Shown piece by piece: positions 1-8,708 of a DNA stretch of 64,000 nucleotides (position 1 is its first letter; every line of letters begins with the position of its first letter). A model generated the notes under the pieces. The model did not search any database. It worked only from the letters and a program-made list of their open reading frames with translations, and was not told where the DNA came from. The stretch is from assembly GCA_003211515.1 (NCBI GenBank), contig QCSN01000002.1, positions 52,375 through 116,374 on the forward strand, read 5' to 3'. This DNA is from Synechococcus sp. AG-670-F04 (GTDB lineage: Bacteria > Cyanobacteriota > Cyanobacteriia > PCC-6307 > Cyanobiaceae). The position numbers and the translations under genes were made by a program.

Positions 1-100
1 AGCAGATCATTCAAAGCTCGAGGCGACAGAGAACTGATTGAAGCCAGTCTGCAAAAAATAGCTTTAATTCCCAGCAGAAAAGAGTTCGAGCCTGTGGGCA

Positions 101-148
101 TATCTGAATGTTCAGTTGATTGGATGTTCAGATGATTGGATGTTCGGT
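101..148. repeat. degenerate 16-bp tandem repeat, three units
   Basis: Three 16-bp units run head to tail just beyond the 3' end of the response regulator. The last two share a 13-bp identical core, TGATTGGATGTTC, at 117-129 and 133-145. The first unit (101-116) is more diverged but keeps TGAATGTTCAG. No coding or terminator role is evident. Confidence 0.7.
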
Positions 149-161
149 CTTCAAGGTTCGC

Positions 162-857
162 TTATTCGACAGGCTCAAAGCGCAGAGCAAAGCCAATGCC
201 GCGAACGGTCTGAATGATTCTGTCTGGATGGGTTGACTCCAGTTTTTTTCTCAGATATCGAACGTAAACGTCGACCACATTGTCGTCGCCAAAGTAGTCC
301 TCACCCCAAACATTCTGGATGAGCTGACCCCGGCTGAGTGCTTGCCTGGGGTTGCGCATAAAGCATTCCAGCAGGTCGAACTCACGCACCGTTAATGAAA
401 TGTCTTGGCCATGATAAGTGCAGCGTCTTTCGGCACAATTAAGACTTAGTTCCTTCGCTGTGATCACGTCGCTTGTGGTTGGTGAGCTGCGTCTCACCAA
501 CGCTTTCACGCGCGCCAGAACTTCACGAATGTTGAATGGCTTGGAGATGAAGTCATCCGCCCCAGATTCCAGTGCGGCAATCTTGTCGTCCATTTCATCC
601 CGTGCCGTGATCATGATCACTGGCAAAGAGCTTCCCGTATCACGCAACCGTCTGCAAACATCCAACCCACTAATGATCGGCATATTCCAATCAAGCAGTG
701 CGACAGACGGCGGCATCTCTCTGATCTTTGCCAAAGCTTCCGAACCGTCATTGCAGCAGATTGTTTGATAACCATCTGCCTGTAGTTCCATTTCCAACAG
801 CATCAAGATATTGGCTTCATCGTCGGCAATCAGAATCGTTGTCTCGCCATCTGTCAT
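162..857 (-). CDS. OmpR/PhoB-family two-component response regulator
   Basis: Cytoplasmic DNA-binding response regulator. Residues about 1-120 form a receiver domain with the acidic pair ADDE near the start, the phosphoacceptor Asp in ALLDWNMP, the Thr of MITAR and the conserved Lys in SKPFN. Residues about 130-230 form a winged-helix effector domain with LTVREFDLLECF and VVDVYVRYLRKKL, ending in the typical TVRGIGFAL. The ATG at 857 is preferred over an upstream TTG (878) because the receiver fold begins right after it. No partner kinase lies in view, so the signal is unknown. It resembles the cyanobacterial RpaB/RppA/NblR group, but the paralogue cannot be fixed by eye. Confidence 0.93.
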   Translation of the reverse strand: MTDGETTILIADDEANILMLLEMELQADGYQTICCNDGSEALAKIREMPPSVALLDWNMPIISGLDVCRRLRDTGSSLPVIMITARDEMDDKIAALESGADDFISKPFNIREVLARVKALVRRSSPTTSDVITAKELSLNCAERRCTYHGQDISLTVREFDLLECFMRNPRQALSRGQLIQNVWGEDYFGDDNVVDVYVRYLRKKLESTHPDRIIQTVRGIGFALRFEPVE

Positions 858-1010
858 GGGTAGACATTTGCAGTCCAATCACCCTAGCTGTGTTGTTCAA
901 TTCTGTTGCTGAGCCTGAGGCCGATGTTCATCACCTGAGCGCTCCACGATCGATCTGATTGAATTCAGCGATCTCCGTCAGGAGATGGTTGCTCGAACTC
1001 TCTCCGATCC

Positions 1011-2654
1011 ATGGCCGGCCGACCGGAGCAATTCAAGAAACACTGGGACGCGATTGTGGTCGGCTCAGGTGCCAGTGGCGGTGTCGCTGCGATGACCCTG
1101 GCAGAGGGAGGCGCCACAGTCCTTGTCATTGAAGCCGGGCCTGATCTCTCCAGTACGCAAGCCATTGGCTCCGCGCCGGCCAACATGCTGCGTCGCATCG
1201 CAGGCATCAGCAGCGGCCGCCATCGACGCCAGGCCCAGCATCCCGGCTACTGGAAGGCCAATCCGCGCCTGTACATCGATGAGCAGCAGCATCCTTACGA
1301 CCATCCCCCAGATCGCCCCTTCCTCTGGACCCGCGGCTGGCAGGTGGGAGGCCGCAGCCTCACCTGGGGCGGCATCACGCTCCGCCTCTCGGATCAAGAT
1401 TTCGCGGGGGTCGAGGTGGAGGGGGAGTGGGCCAGTTGGCCGATTCGCTCCTCAGATCTGAACGCGCACTACTCCTTTTTGGAGCGTTTCCTCGCCATCC
1501 ATGGTTCTCGGGATGGGCTCGTGCAGCTGCCGGATGGCGAGGGCACCGGTCCGTTGCCGTTGACCGAAGCCGAATCTCAATTCGCCGCGGCCGTTCGGGA
1601 ACGTCTGGGCTTCTCCTTGATTCATTCCAGAGGATTCGCACCCCATAACCCTGCGCAGGACGGCCCATGGCCGCGATCCAGCAGTCGCGGCAGCACATTG
1701 CCCCGCGCTCTGGCTACGGGGCGTGTCTCCCTGCTCAGCGATCAGATGGTCGATCGTCTCACCATGTCCGCTGATGCTGCCCGCGCGACCGGTGTGATCA
1801 CGGTTGACCAGACAAGCGGCAGTCGCCACTGCTTCGAGGCTGATCGGATTGTGATCTGCGCGTCGACGATTCAGTCTCTGGCGCTGCTACTGCGGTCCAG
1901 GGAGGATCAACAGCCCGGCGGATTGATCGATCCATCCGGAAGGCTCGGTACCCGGCTGATGGATCATGTCTCCACCAGTCAGTTCTTTTCACTGGCGGTG
2001 GCCCCTGATCAGCCGCAACCTGCGCTGAGTGGTGCTGGAAGTTTCTTTGTTCCCTTTGGCCGAGTGCTGGATTCTCCAGACTTCCAAGGCGGTTACGGAC
2101 TCTGGGGGGGGATCAGCCGTTTTGATCCGCCGTCATGGCTTAAGCGCGATCCATCGAGCAGCACTGGGTTCTTGATCGGTCATGGAGAGGTGCTCCCCCG
2201 TGCAGAGAACCGCGTTTGTTTAAGCAGTCGGGTCGATCGATGGGGACTCGCTGTGCCCCATATCGCCTGTGGCTGGGGAGAGAACGAACTGGCAATGGTG
2301 CGTCATATGCGTCGCACCATGCATGAATGCATTGATGCAGCAGCTGGTCGGGCCCTTCCCATCAAGGATTTGTTCCATCTCCCCTTAATCGAGCCTTTTC
2401 TGGAGGGAGCTATCGCTCTGGCCGCTGGCGCGGCTCCGCCTGGTTATTACATCCACGAGTTGGGGGGTGCTCCGATGGGCTCATCTGAACTCTCGAGCGT
2501 TCTCGACCCCTACAACCGACTCTGGCGTGCTCCGAATGTGCTGGTGGTTGATGGAGCTTGTTGGCCGACATCGGCCTGGCAAAGTCCAACTTTAACAATG
2601 ATGGCGGTGTCGCGCCGGGCTTGCCGGATCGCGCTCAGTTCTCCGGCCGAATGA
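1011..2654 (+). CDS. GMC-family FAD-dependent oxidoreductase
   Basis: A 547-residue glucose-methanol-choline-type flavoenzyme that probably oxidises an alcohol. The N-terminus carries the ADP-binding Rossmann motif VVGSGASGG (about residues 16-24) followed by the acidic residue in VIEAGPD. The C-terminus has the substrate-domain signature HELGGAPMG and the FAD-closing stretch NVLVVDGACWPTSAWQSP. Length is normal for the family. The substrate is unknown, and neighbours give no pathway. The 3' end overlaps the convergent DUF2811 gene by 20 bp. Confidence 0.9.
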   Translation: MAGRPEQFKKHWDAIVVGSGASGGVAAMTLAEGGATVLVIEAGPDLSSTQAIGSAPANMLRRIAGISSGRHRRQAQHPGYWKANPRLYIDEQQHPYDHPPDRPFLWTRGWQVGGRSLTWGGITLRLSDQDFAGVEVEGEWASWPIRSSDLNAHYSFLERFLAIHGSRDGLVQLPDGEGTGPLPLTEAESQFAAAVRERLGFSLIHSRGFAPHNPAQDGPWPRSSSRGSTLPRALATGRVSLLSDQMVDRLTMSADAARATGVITVDQTSGSRHCFEADRIVICASTIQSLALLLRSREDQQPGGLIDPSGRLGTRLMDHVSTSQFFSLAVAPDQPQPALSGAGSFFVPFGRVLDSPDFQGGYGLWGGISRFDPPSWLKRDPSSSTGFLIGHGEVLPRAENRVCLSSRVDRWGLAVPHIACGWGENELAMVRHMRRTMHECIDAAAGRALPIKDLFHLPLIEPFLEGAIALAAGAAPPGYYIHELGGAPMGSSELSSVLDPYNRLWRAPNVLVVDGACWPTSAWQSPTLTMMAVSRRACRIALSSPAE

Positions 2655-2898
2655 AGAGATCGTCGAGATAGTGGTCTGTGACGGCGCGTTCTCCGCATCC
2701 GTTTTGGAACAAGAAGTGGGCCAGGGCTGAACTCATCACCCGGTACTGGTCCCAGTTCGGATGGTTGACGATGAACTCCTTCATCCCTCGGTACAAAACC
2801 TCCGGAATTTCTGCCTCGAGGCTGACGTAGGCAGGCGTGCAATCGCCTTGCGTGGTGACACCCACGTCATGGCATCGCTCCAGATGATTTCGATCCAT
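2635..2898 (-). CDS. DUF2811 family small protein
   Basis: An 87-residue soluble protein without signal peptide or membrane segment. The core EAEIPEVLYRGMKEF, HPNWDQYRVMSSALAHFL and a conserved acidic end match the cyanobacterial DUF2811 family as I remember it; function is unknown. The first about 20 residues are weaker, so the true start may lie further in. It converges on the GMC gene with a 20-bp overlap of stop regions and sits alone on its strand. Confidence 0.85.
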   Translation of the reverse strand: MDRNHLERCHDVGVTTQGDCTPAYVSLEAEIPEVLYRGMKEFIVNHPNWDQYRVMSSALAHFLFQNGCGERAVTDHYLDDLFIRPEN

Positions 2899-3287
2899 AA
2901 GCGTCTTGGCGTAACCCGATCCCTCCCCAAGAAAGCCACAGAACCAGGGGACACGTCAAAGCGGCCAGATTGCAAGGCTCTGATGAATTCTTGATTTGAG
3001 ACTCGTTGCGCTGCAATAGGTTTTGATGTCAAGGTGCAACCTTCGCTTGCTCTTGGGTGATCACCCTCATGCCTGTCAAGGGGTTTGTCAGGGATGGCCC
3101 GATCTTCACAAGTTCATGTCTTGAGGGGAGGGGTTGATCGAGACGTTGTGGAAAAGGGGTGCAGGTCTGTGGAAAACGACCTGAAAACCCCTGGGTCGAT
3201 CAAGTGATAAAAAAATCTGATCAGGGGGAGTCCCATGGGTCCGACCCAAGACCGAGTGGTATCGCAGGGTGAGATCGATGGATTCTC
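2899..3287. other. gene-free gap with two DnaA-box-like sites
   Basis: A 389-bp stretch between DUF2811 and cbiX with no convincing ORF. It contains TGTGGAAAA twice (3147-3155 and 3168-3176) in the same orientation, 21 bp apart, followed by an A-run at 3209-3215. The reverse complement TTTTCCACA is the DnaA-box form described in cyanobacteria. It must also hold the promoter of the DUF2811 gene. Confidence 0.5.
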
Positions 3288-4442
3288 TTAAGGCTTTTGA
3301 GGGAGGTCTGACGAGCCGAGGGTTGAAGGGCCGAGCGGATGGTCCGCGTGTGGATAGGGAGGATGGTGATGGCCATGCCCGTGGCTATGGGCATGCTCGT
3401 GGCTGTGCTGGTGGTGATGGGCGGCAGCCATGCCGTCGGGCTGGCAGGCACCGGTGCACTCCAGTTCACAGAGAGTGCAGCTCTCGGCCAGGCCTTCAAC
3501 ATGGTGATGGTGGCTTTCCTGAACGCGTCCGACGTCCTGTTCGAACCCCAGCACCTGGGCTCTGTACTTGCACAAGGAGCAGTTCATCGCGGTGTCACCT
3601 CGCAACACGTCCTCAACGCGTTCCCGGAAGGTATCGACCACCAGCGGATGGTCTCCCAGGTATCCGGCTGAGAGGAACTCCACGTCCGGGTGATCGTCGG
3701 CGACGCGCTGGGTGTGTTGGCGAATCCGGCTCACCAGAACCCCTGTGAAGAGAAAGTAGGGAACAACGATGATCCGCCGGAATCCAAGGCGGATCACGTG
3801 GCGAAGACCAGGCTCAACCAGTGGGAATGTCACGCCCGAGTACACCGTTTCACCCCATCCGAACCCGAAGCCCTCCACGAGCATCCGCGTCACCTTGGCG
3901 ACGTTGGAATTGGCATCGGGATCCGATGAACCACGACCCACGACCACCAGCAGCGTTTCAGCTTTTGGGACATCGTCGTTGGCCCGAGTGAGCGCTTCGC
4001 GCACCCGGGCTCCTGCTGCGGCCACCATCAATCGGTCGATCCCCAATTCCCGGCCGTAGTCAATCGTCAGACCCGTTTCGGCGGTGTAGGTGTTGAGAAC
4101 GGAAGGGATGTCGTTCTTGGCATGTCCAGCGGCGAACAACATGGCTGGTATGGCCAGAACACGGGTCACACCCTTGGCGCGAAGCGCATCGAGACCATCC
4201 CTCAGAATCGGCCGGGCAAACTCCAGATAGCCGTGTTCCACCTGGAGAGGTTGCAGCCTTGGCCGGAGCGAGTCCACCATCTGGGCGAACTCTTCCACCG
4301 CAAGACGGTTTCGGCTGCCGTGGCCGCAGATCAAAACACCGAGGCGGTCATCGGGGCAATCCGTGCTGAATGCTGCCAAAGGGGTGTGTTCGCTGATCGA
4401 ATGGTCAGACCCTATTCGGCGAGCTGGTACTGGCTGCACCAT
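3288..4442 (-). CDS. cbiX: sirohydrochlorin cobaltochelatase CbiX, long form with His-rich tail
   Basis: Class II chelatase that would insert Co2+ (possibly another metal) into sirohydrochlorin for corrinoid or siroheme synthesis. Two repeated chelatase halves are visible: LICGHGSRN with an early catalytic His, and VVVGRGSSDPDAN with RRIIVVPYFLFTGVL. The C-terminus has MNCSLC, matching the MxCxxC iron-sulfur motif known from Bacillus megaterium CbiX, then CTLCELECTGAC and a run of more than 20 histidines in about 35 residues, probably a metal store. The ATG at 4442 lies within CCATGG and overlaps the start of the divergent FAD gene. An in-frame TTG further in is an alternative start. Confidence 0.9.
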   Translation of the reverse strand: MVQPVPARRIGSDHSISEHTPLAAFSTDCPDDRLGVLICGHGSRNRLAVEEFAQMVDSLRPRLQPLQVEHGYLEFARPILRDGLDALRAKGVTRVLAIPAMLFAAGHAKNDIPSVLNTYTAETGLTIDYGRELGIDRLMVAAAGARVREALTRANDDVPKAETLLVVVGRGSSDPDANSNVAKVTRMLVEGFGFGWGETVYSGVTFPLVEPGLRHVIRLGFRRIIVVPYFLFTGVLVSRIRQHTQRVADDHPDVEFLSAGYLGDHPLVVDTFRERVEDVLRGDTAMNCSLCKYRAQVLGFEQDVGRVQESHHHHVEGLAESCTLCELECTGACQPDGMAAAHHHQHSHEHAHSHGHGHHHPPYPHADHPLGPSTLGSSDLPQKP

Positions 4443-5622
4443 GGCTGACCTGTTGAATCCCCTTGCCGCGGATGCTGCCGCCGCAGGCCTGATCGCTCCC
4501 ACATGGGACACCTTGCCGGCACTGCTGCGTGACTGGACTGGACAGAAACCTCTCTTGGTCTGTAGTGGTGGCACCACAACTCGGTGTGCAGCGCCCGGCC
4601 ACTGGACCCTGGACATGCGACCAGGCTTTCAGGAGATGGAGTTGGGTGAGCAGGGCGCCATCCGGATTGCTGCAGGGTGTCGCATGAGCTCTGTTCTGGA
4701 CCATCTCGCCGCCAGAGGCCGCACCGTTGGGGCTGGACTGTCCTGTTTGCCGGGGGTGGGTTACGTGCTGACTGGAGGTGTCGGGCCACTCAGCCGCAGC
4801 CATGGCCTAGCGATTGATCAGCTGACGCAGATTGAGGGGGTCTGGGGAAACGGAGAGTCGTTCAATCTCCGACCATCGGTTGATCGAGAGTGGAGAGGGC
4901 TTTGTGGAGCTGCTCCGTTTCTTGCAGTCATCACCCATGTGACACTGGCCACATGGCCCCTGGCACCCCTCTGGATCCGTCAAGACACGATTGAACTTAC
5001 GGAGTTGCCCGTCTGGATCGCTGAAGCGGAAGCCTGGCCAAACAGTCGTTCATTGCAGTGGTCTTGGCGATACAACGCCACCGTTGATCTGCTGCAGGTG
5101 TCAGAGGAGCCATTCCAAGGCAGCCATGCGATTGATGGTCAGCATCAATTGCCTCCCCTCGGCGGTCAGTCTGCAAACGACACCCGCATCCATAGCGAGG
5201 TTCTGGGCTTGCTCGGACCGGCTGCAGCGCCCCGATGGCGAGAGGTGTTGCCCGAGCTGACTGCCTTGATGCGTGAGCGGCCCCATCCGTCCTGCAGCTT
5301 GGCTGGCCAGCAGCTCGGTGGTCAGACTGGACGGGTTGGATGGCAAGCTAGCGCCTTCATCCATCGCGATGCTGTCTGGAAGCCATGGATCACAGCTGCA
5401 TGGGCCGCCGGCGATGCTGATCAGCGGCAAAGCAGTCTTGGCTGGCTTCAGAAGGTCTGGTCGCTCTTATCCCCCATCTGTCCGGGTGTGCATCTGGCCC
5501 AGCTGCATGAACATCTGCCCTGGCACAAGCGCGTCCTTCAACAGGCTTTCGGTGCGTACCTGCCTGAGTTGCGTACCCTGAAACGGGAGCGGGATCCAGC
5601 AGGCAACCTTCCCTCCCTCTGA
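4441..5622 (+). CDS. FAD-binding (PCMH-type) oxidase-like protein
   Basis: About 393 residues. The N-terminal half reads as a PCMH-type FAD-binding domain: LLVCSGGTTTR, DMRPGF, AAGCRMSSVLDHLAARG, and the flavin-contact loop LPGVGYVLTGGVGPLSRSHG. The C-terminus resembles a berberine-bridge-type substrate domain but is diverged. No Cys/His pair for bicovalent FAD attachment is obvious. The chosen ATG shares a CCATGG palindrome with the cbiX start, so the two genes face each other with overlapping start codons. Substrate unknown. Confidence 0.8.
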   Translation: MADLLNPLAADAAAAGLIAPTWDTLPALLRDWTGQKPLLVCSGGTTTRCAAPGHWTLDMRPGFQEMELGEQGAIRIAAGCRMSSVLDHLAARGRTVGAGLSCLPGVGYVLTGGVGPLSRSHGLAIDQLTQIEGVWGNGESFNLRPSVDREWRGLCGAAPFLAVITHVTLATWPLAPLWIRQDTIELTELPVWIAEAEAWPNSRSLQWSWRYNATVDLLQVSEEPFQGSHAIDGQHQLPPLGGQSANDTRIHSEVLGLLGPAAAPRWREVLPELTALMRERPHPSCSLAGQQLGGQTGRVGWQASAFIHRDAVWKPWITAAWAAGDADQRQSSLGWLQKVWSLLSPICPGVHLAQLHEHLPWHKRVLQQAFGAYLPELRTLKRERDPAGNLPSL

Positions 5623-5654
5623 TCTACGGTCGCCGCTGCCCGCGACGTGCCGTC

Positions 5655-7214
5655 ATGGCCAAACGGTCCAGTCCATCGTTGTTGAACCAATGGTTCTCCA
5701 GCCCTACCAAAGACCTCCTTTCTGGTCTGGTTGTGGCGTTCGCGATGATTCCAGAGGCGATTGCCTTCTCCGGCATCGCTGGGGTGGATCCCAAGGTCGG
5801 ATTGTTCGGAGCATTCTGTCTGTCCCTCACCATTGCGGTGGTGGGAAGTCGGATGGCGATGATCACCTCCGCCACGGGTTCAACAGCCCTGTTGATGACA
5901 GGTCTGGTGGCGGCAGGTGAAGCGAAGGGTGCCGGCCTGGGGGTGCAGTACCTCATGGTGGCCGGCCTGGTGACGGGTGTCCTGCAGATCCTCTGGGGCT
6001 GGCTGCGCTTGGCTTATCAGATGCGTTTCGTTCCCCAGGGGGTGCTGAGCGGGTTCGTCAATGCACTGGCGCTGCTGATTTTTCAGGCGCAGTTGCCCCA
6101 ACTGGGACTCAACTTGCATGCCGGCGATGGAAGCCACGGGGCCGATCTTCTTCCCCACGGCGCTCAGATCCCCGTCGTCTGGGGGTTGGTGCTGCTGGGC
6201 TTGGTGATCATTTATGGACTGCCGCGGCTCACCAAGGTCGTTCCCTCCCAACTTGTGGCGATCGTCGTGCTCACGTTGATCAGCGTGGGATTCAGTTTTG
6301 ACATCCCCACAGTGAGCAGTCTTGGCACCCTGCCTAATGGACTGCCCACGTTCAGCCTTCCGTTTGGCCCTGCAGGGGTGCCGTTCAACCTCGACACCCT
6401 CGGCATGGTGTTGCCCACTGCCATGGCCATTTCCCTTGTGGGGCTGATGGAGACGTTCCTCACTCAGGACATCCTGGATGACAAGACGGACACCACAACC
6501 AACAAAAACGTTGAAGCCCGAGGGCAGGGGGTGGCCAACATCGTCTCCTCGTTGTTTGGCGGTATGGCCGGTTGCGCTCTCGTGGGGCAGTCGGTGATGA
6601 ACGTGGAGAACGGTGGCCGGACCCGCCTCTCCACATTTTTTTCAGGTGTCAGCCTCCTGGCGATGATCCTGCTTGCCGGTGCCTGGCTTAAGCAGATCCC
6701 GATGGCAGCCCTCGTGGCCGTCATGATCAGCATCGCCGTTAGCACGGCAGACATCAATGGACTGCGGAACCTGCGCCGCATTCCCAAGAGCGATACCTCC
6801 GTGATGCTGATGACCTTTGCCGTCACCATGCTCACCACTCCCCATAACTTGGCCCTCGGCGTGCTTGCCGGTGTAGCCCTAGCCGGGATCCTGTTCAGCC
6901 GAAAAGTCGCCAAGGTGATTCATGTGGAGACCATTGATCCCAATGAGGATGAACGGTTGTATCGCGTCACCGGTCAGCTCTTCTTTGTAAGCAAGGTGTA
7001 TTTCGTGCAAGGGTTTGATCTGCATGATCATCCGCAGCGAATCACCATTGATATGTCAGGTGCCCACATCTGGGATCAAAGCGGTGTCGCTGCCCTCGAT
7101 CAGGTGATGCGCAAGTTCCGCTCGGGTGGTTCCCTCGTGGAGCTCGTTGGTCTGAATGAGGAAAGTTTGGATTTGTTTGAGCGCATTGGCGGCCAGGAAA
7201 CTGCCCATGCCTGA
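5655..7214 (+). CDS. SulP-family anion transporter with STAS domain
   Basis: A 519-residue inner-membrane protein with 10-12 hydrophobic segments and a C-terminal STAS domain (about residues 425-515, with [18 protein letters not shown]). Motifs typical of SulP are [20 protein letters not shown] in the first helices and [19 protein letters not shown] near the middle. Marine cyanobacterial SulP proteins include the Na+/bicarbonate importer BicA and sulfate carriers; sequence alone does not decide between them. It starts 32 bp after the FAD gene stop and may be cotranscribed. Confidence 0.88.
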   Translation: MAKRSSPSLLNQWFSSPTKDLLSGLVVAFAMIPEAIAFSGIAGVDPKVGLFGAFCLSLTIAVVGSRMAMITSATGSTALLMTGLVAAGEAKGAGLGVQYLMVAGLVTGVLQILWGWLRLAYQMRFVPQGVLSGFVNALALLIFQAQLPQLGLNLHAGDGSHGADLLPHGAQIPVVWGLVLLGLVIIYGLPRLTKVVPSQLVAIVVLTLISVGFSFDIPTVSSLGTLPNGLPTFSLPFGPAGVPFNLDTLGMVLPTAMAISLVGLMETFLTQDILDDKTDTTTNKNVEARGQGVANIVSSLFGGMAGCALVGQSVMNVENGGRTRLSTFFSGVSLLAMILLAGAWLKQIPMAALVAVMISIAVSTADINGLRNLRRIPKSDTSVMLMTFAVTMLTTPHNLALGVLAGVALAGILFSRKVAKVIHVETIDPNEDERLYRVTGQLFFVSKVYFVQGFDLHDHPQRITIDMSGAHIWDQSGVAALDQVMRKFRSGGSLVELVGLNEESLDLFERIGGQETAHA

Positions 7215-7223
7215 CAAGTTCAT

Positions 7224-7577
7224 TCAGCGCTTGGGCGGCATGGCGGGGTTATAAAGCAAGGCCAGACACACGGTCAGGTCATCCCGCATGCCGGTAAGTC
7301 GCTTCTGAATTTGCTGATCATCAGGATTGAGTTGCACATAGCGCAGGGTGACATCGTTGCCGATGCTCATTAGCAGGCAAAGGGTCTCGAGATCACCGCT
7401 GTCTGTGGCTCGATGTTTGGCTCCGTCTAACAAAACCTTGAGAAGAGCCATTTTGTTGTTGTATGCCTGTCGATCACTCTCCTGCCAAGCCTCGGCCGGG
7501 GAGAGGGTGAACAGGGCTGTAAAAAGCACACCCGCGAGCGCCGCGGCGATCGACATCAACGATCGATTGAAATTCAA
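7224..7577 (-). CDS. small exported protein, function unknown
   Basis: 117 residues with a clear Sec signal peptide: basic start MNFNRS, hydrophobic stretch to about residue 28 and cleavage near AEA-W. The mature part is helical and charged (KMALLKVLLDGAKHR, DDQQIQKRLTGMRDD) with two cysteines (LCLLM, VCLAL). Not a family I can name. It faces the SulP gene tail to tail with 9 bp between stops, and its start backs onto the amino-acid ABC operon. Confidence 0.75.
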   Translation of the reverse strand: MNFNRSLMSIAAALAGVLFTALFTLSPAEAWQESDRQAYNNKMALLKVLLDGAKHRATDSGDLETLCLLMSIGNDVTLRYVQLNPDDQQIQKRLTGMRDDLTVCLALLYNPAMPPKR

Positions 7578-7646
7578 TAGAGATTAGGAATGTTGTCCTG
7601 GTCTTTTCAGGATCTGGGAAAATCCCAGTCGATCTGTACCAGATGC

Positions 7647-8708
7647 ATGCGCTTTTGCCGACATTTCAGCTTGTTCGGGGCCCTTGGCGTGCTGGTCACC
7701 CTGCTTGGAAGCTGTGCCAGCCTCGGAACCACGGAGACCTCGAGGCTGGATCTCGTTAAGCAGCGCGGTGAATTGTTCTGCGGCGTCAGCGGCAAGATTC
7801 CCGGCTTCAGTTTTCTCAGTCCGGAAGGCACTTACACAGGCCTGGATGTGGACATCTGCCGCGCGATGGCCGCTGCATTTGTTGGCGATGCCGACAAGGT
7901 CCAATATCGCCCATTGACCGCGCCGGAGCGCTTCACAGCTCTGCGTTCTGGAGAGATCGATCTGCTGTCCCGGAATACCACCCAGACGCTGAGCCGTGAT
8001 GCAGCGGGAGGCAACGGAATCAGCTTTGCTCCCGTGGTCTTTCACGACGGCCAGGGATTGATTGTTCCCAAAGACAGTGGCGTGCAGTCCCTGCAGGACT
8101 TAAGCGGCAAGGCGATCTGCGTGGGTTCTGGTACCACCACTGAGCAGAACCTCAATGACGCATTCGCGGCTCTCGGATTGCCTTACACCCCTATCAAGTA
8201 TCAGGACCTGAACCAGGTGGTGGGGGGCTACCTCCAGGGTCGGTGTGCCGCGATGACCTCCGATCGTTCTCAACTGGCGGCGGCGCGGTCTGGATTTGCA
8301 GATCCTGAAGAGCACGTGATCTTGGCTGATCGCTTGAGCAAGGAGCCTTTGGCACCTGGTGTGGTGGGCGGCGATCAGCAGATGGCCGATGCGATGACCT
8401 GGGTGGTTTATGCCCTGATCGAGGCGGAGGAGCGGGGCATCACCCAGGCGAATGTTGACGCCATGGTGAAGAAAGCGGAAGCGGATCCCAGCCAGGCGGC
8501 GTTGCGGCGGTTCCTGGGCGTGGATGGTGACCTTGGCAGCAAGCTCGGACTGCCCAATGACTTTGTTGTGAAGGCGATTCGGGCCACGGGGAACTATGGC
8601 GAGATCTACGACCGCCATCTCGGTCCAGACACCGAAGTGGCGATTCCCCGTGGCGCCAATCGGCTGGCGGAAGACGGCGGTTTGATGATTGCCCCGCCAT
8701 TCACCTGA
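7647..8708 (+). CDS. polar amino-acid ABC importer, substrate-binding lipoprotein (AapJ/NatF-like)
   Basis: Periplasmic solute-binding protein of the polar amino-acid family (SBP_bac_3). The start at 7647 gives MRFCRHF, a hydrophobic stretch and a lipobox LGSC, so it is probably membrane anchored. Family signatures: GELFCGVSGKIPGFSF, GLDVDICRAMAAAF, LRSGEIDLLSRNTT and GKAICVGSGTTTEQNL. Length fits the large AapJ type rather than the shorter HisJ type. First gene of a four-gene operon with two permeases and an ATPase, all overlapping by a few bases, so they form one importer (NatFGH-BgtA/AapJQMP type). Confidence 0.92.
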   Translation: MRFCRHFSLFGALGVLVTLLGSCASLGTTETSRLDLVKQRGELFCGVSGKIPGFSFLSPEGTYTGLDVDICRAMAAAFVGDADKVQYRPLTAPERFTALRSGEIDLLSRNTTQTLSRDAAGGNGISFAPVVFHDGQGLIVPKDSGVQSLQDLSGKAICVGSGTTTEQNLNDAFAALGLPYTPIKYQDLNQVVGGYLQGRCAAMTSDRSQLAAARSGFADPEEHVILADRLSKEPLAPGVVGGDQQMADAMTWVVYALIEAEERGITQANVDAMVKKAEADPSQAALRRFLGVDGDLGSKLGLPNDFVVKAIRATGNYGEIYDRHLGPDTEVAIPRGANRLAEDGGLMIAPPFT

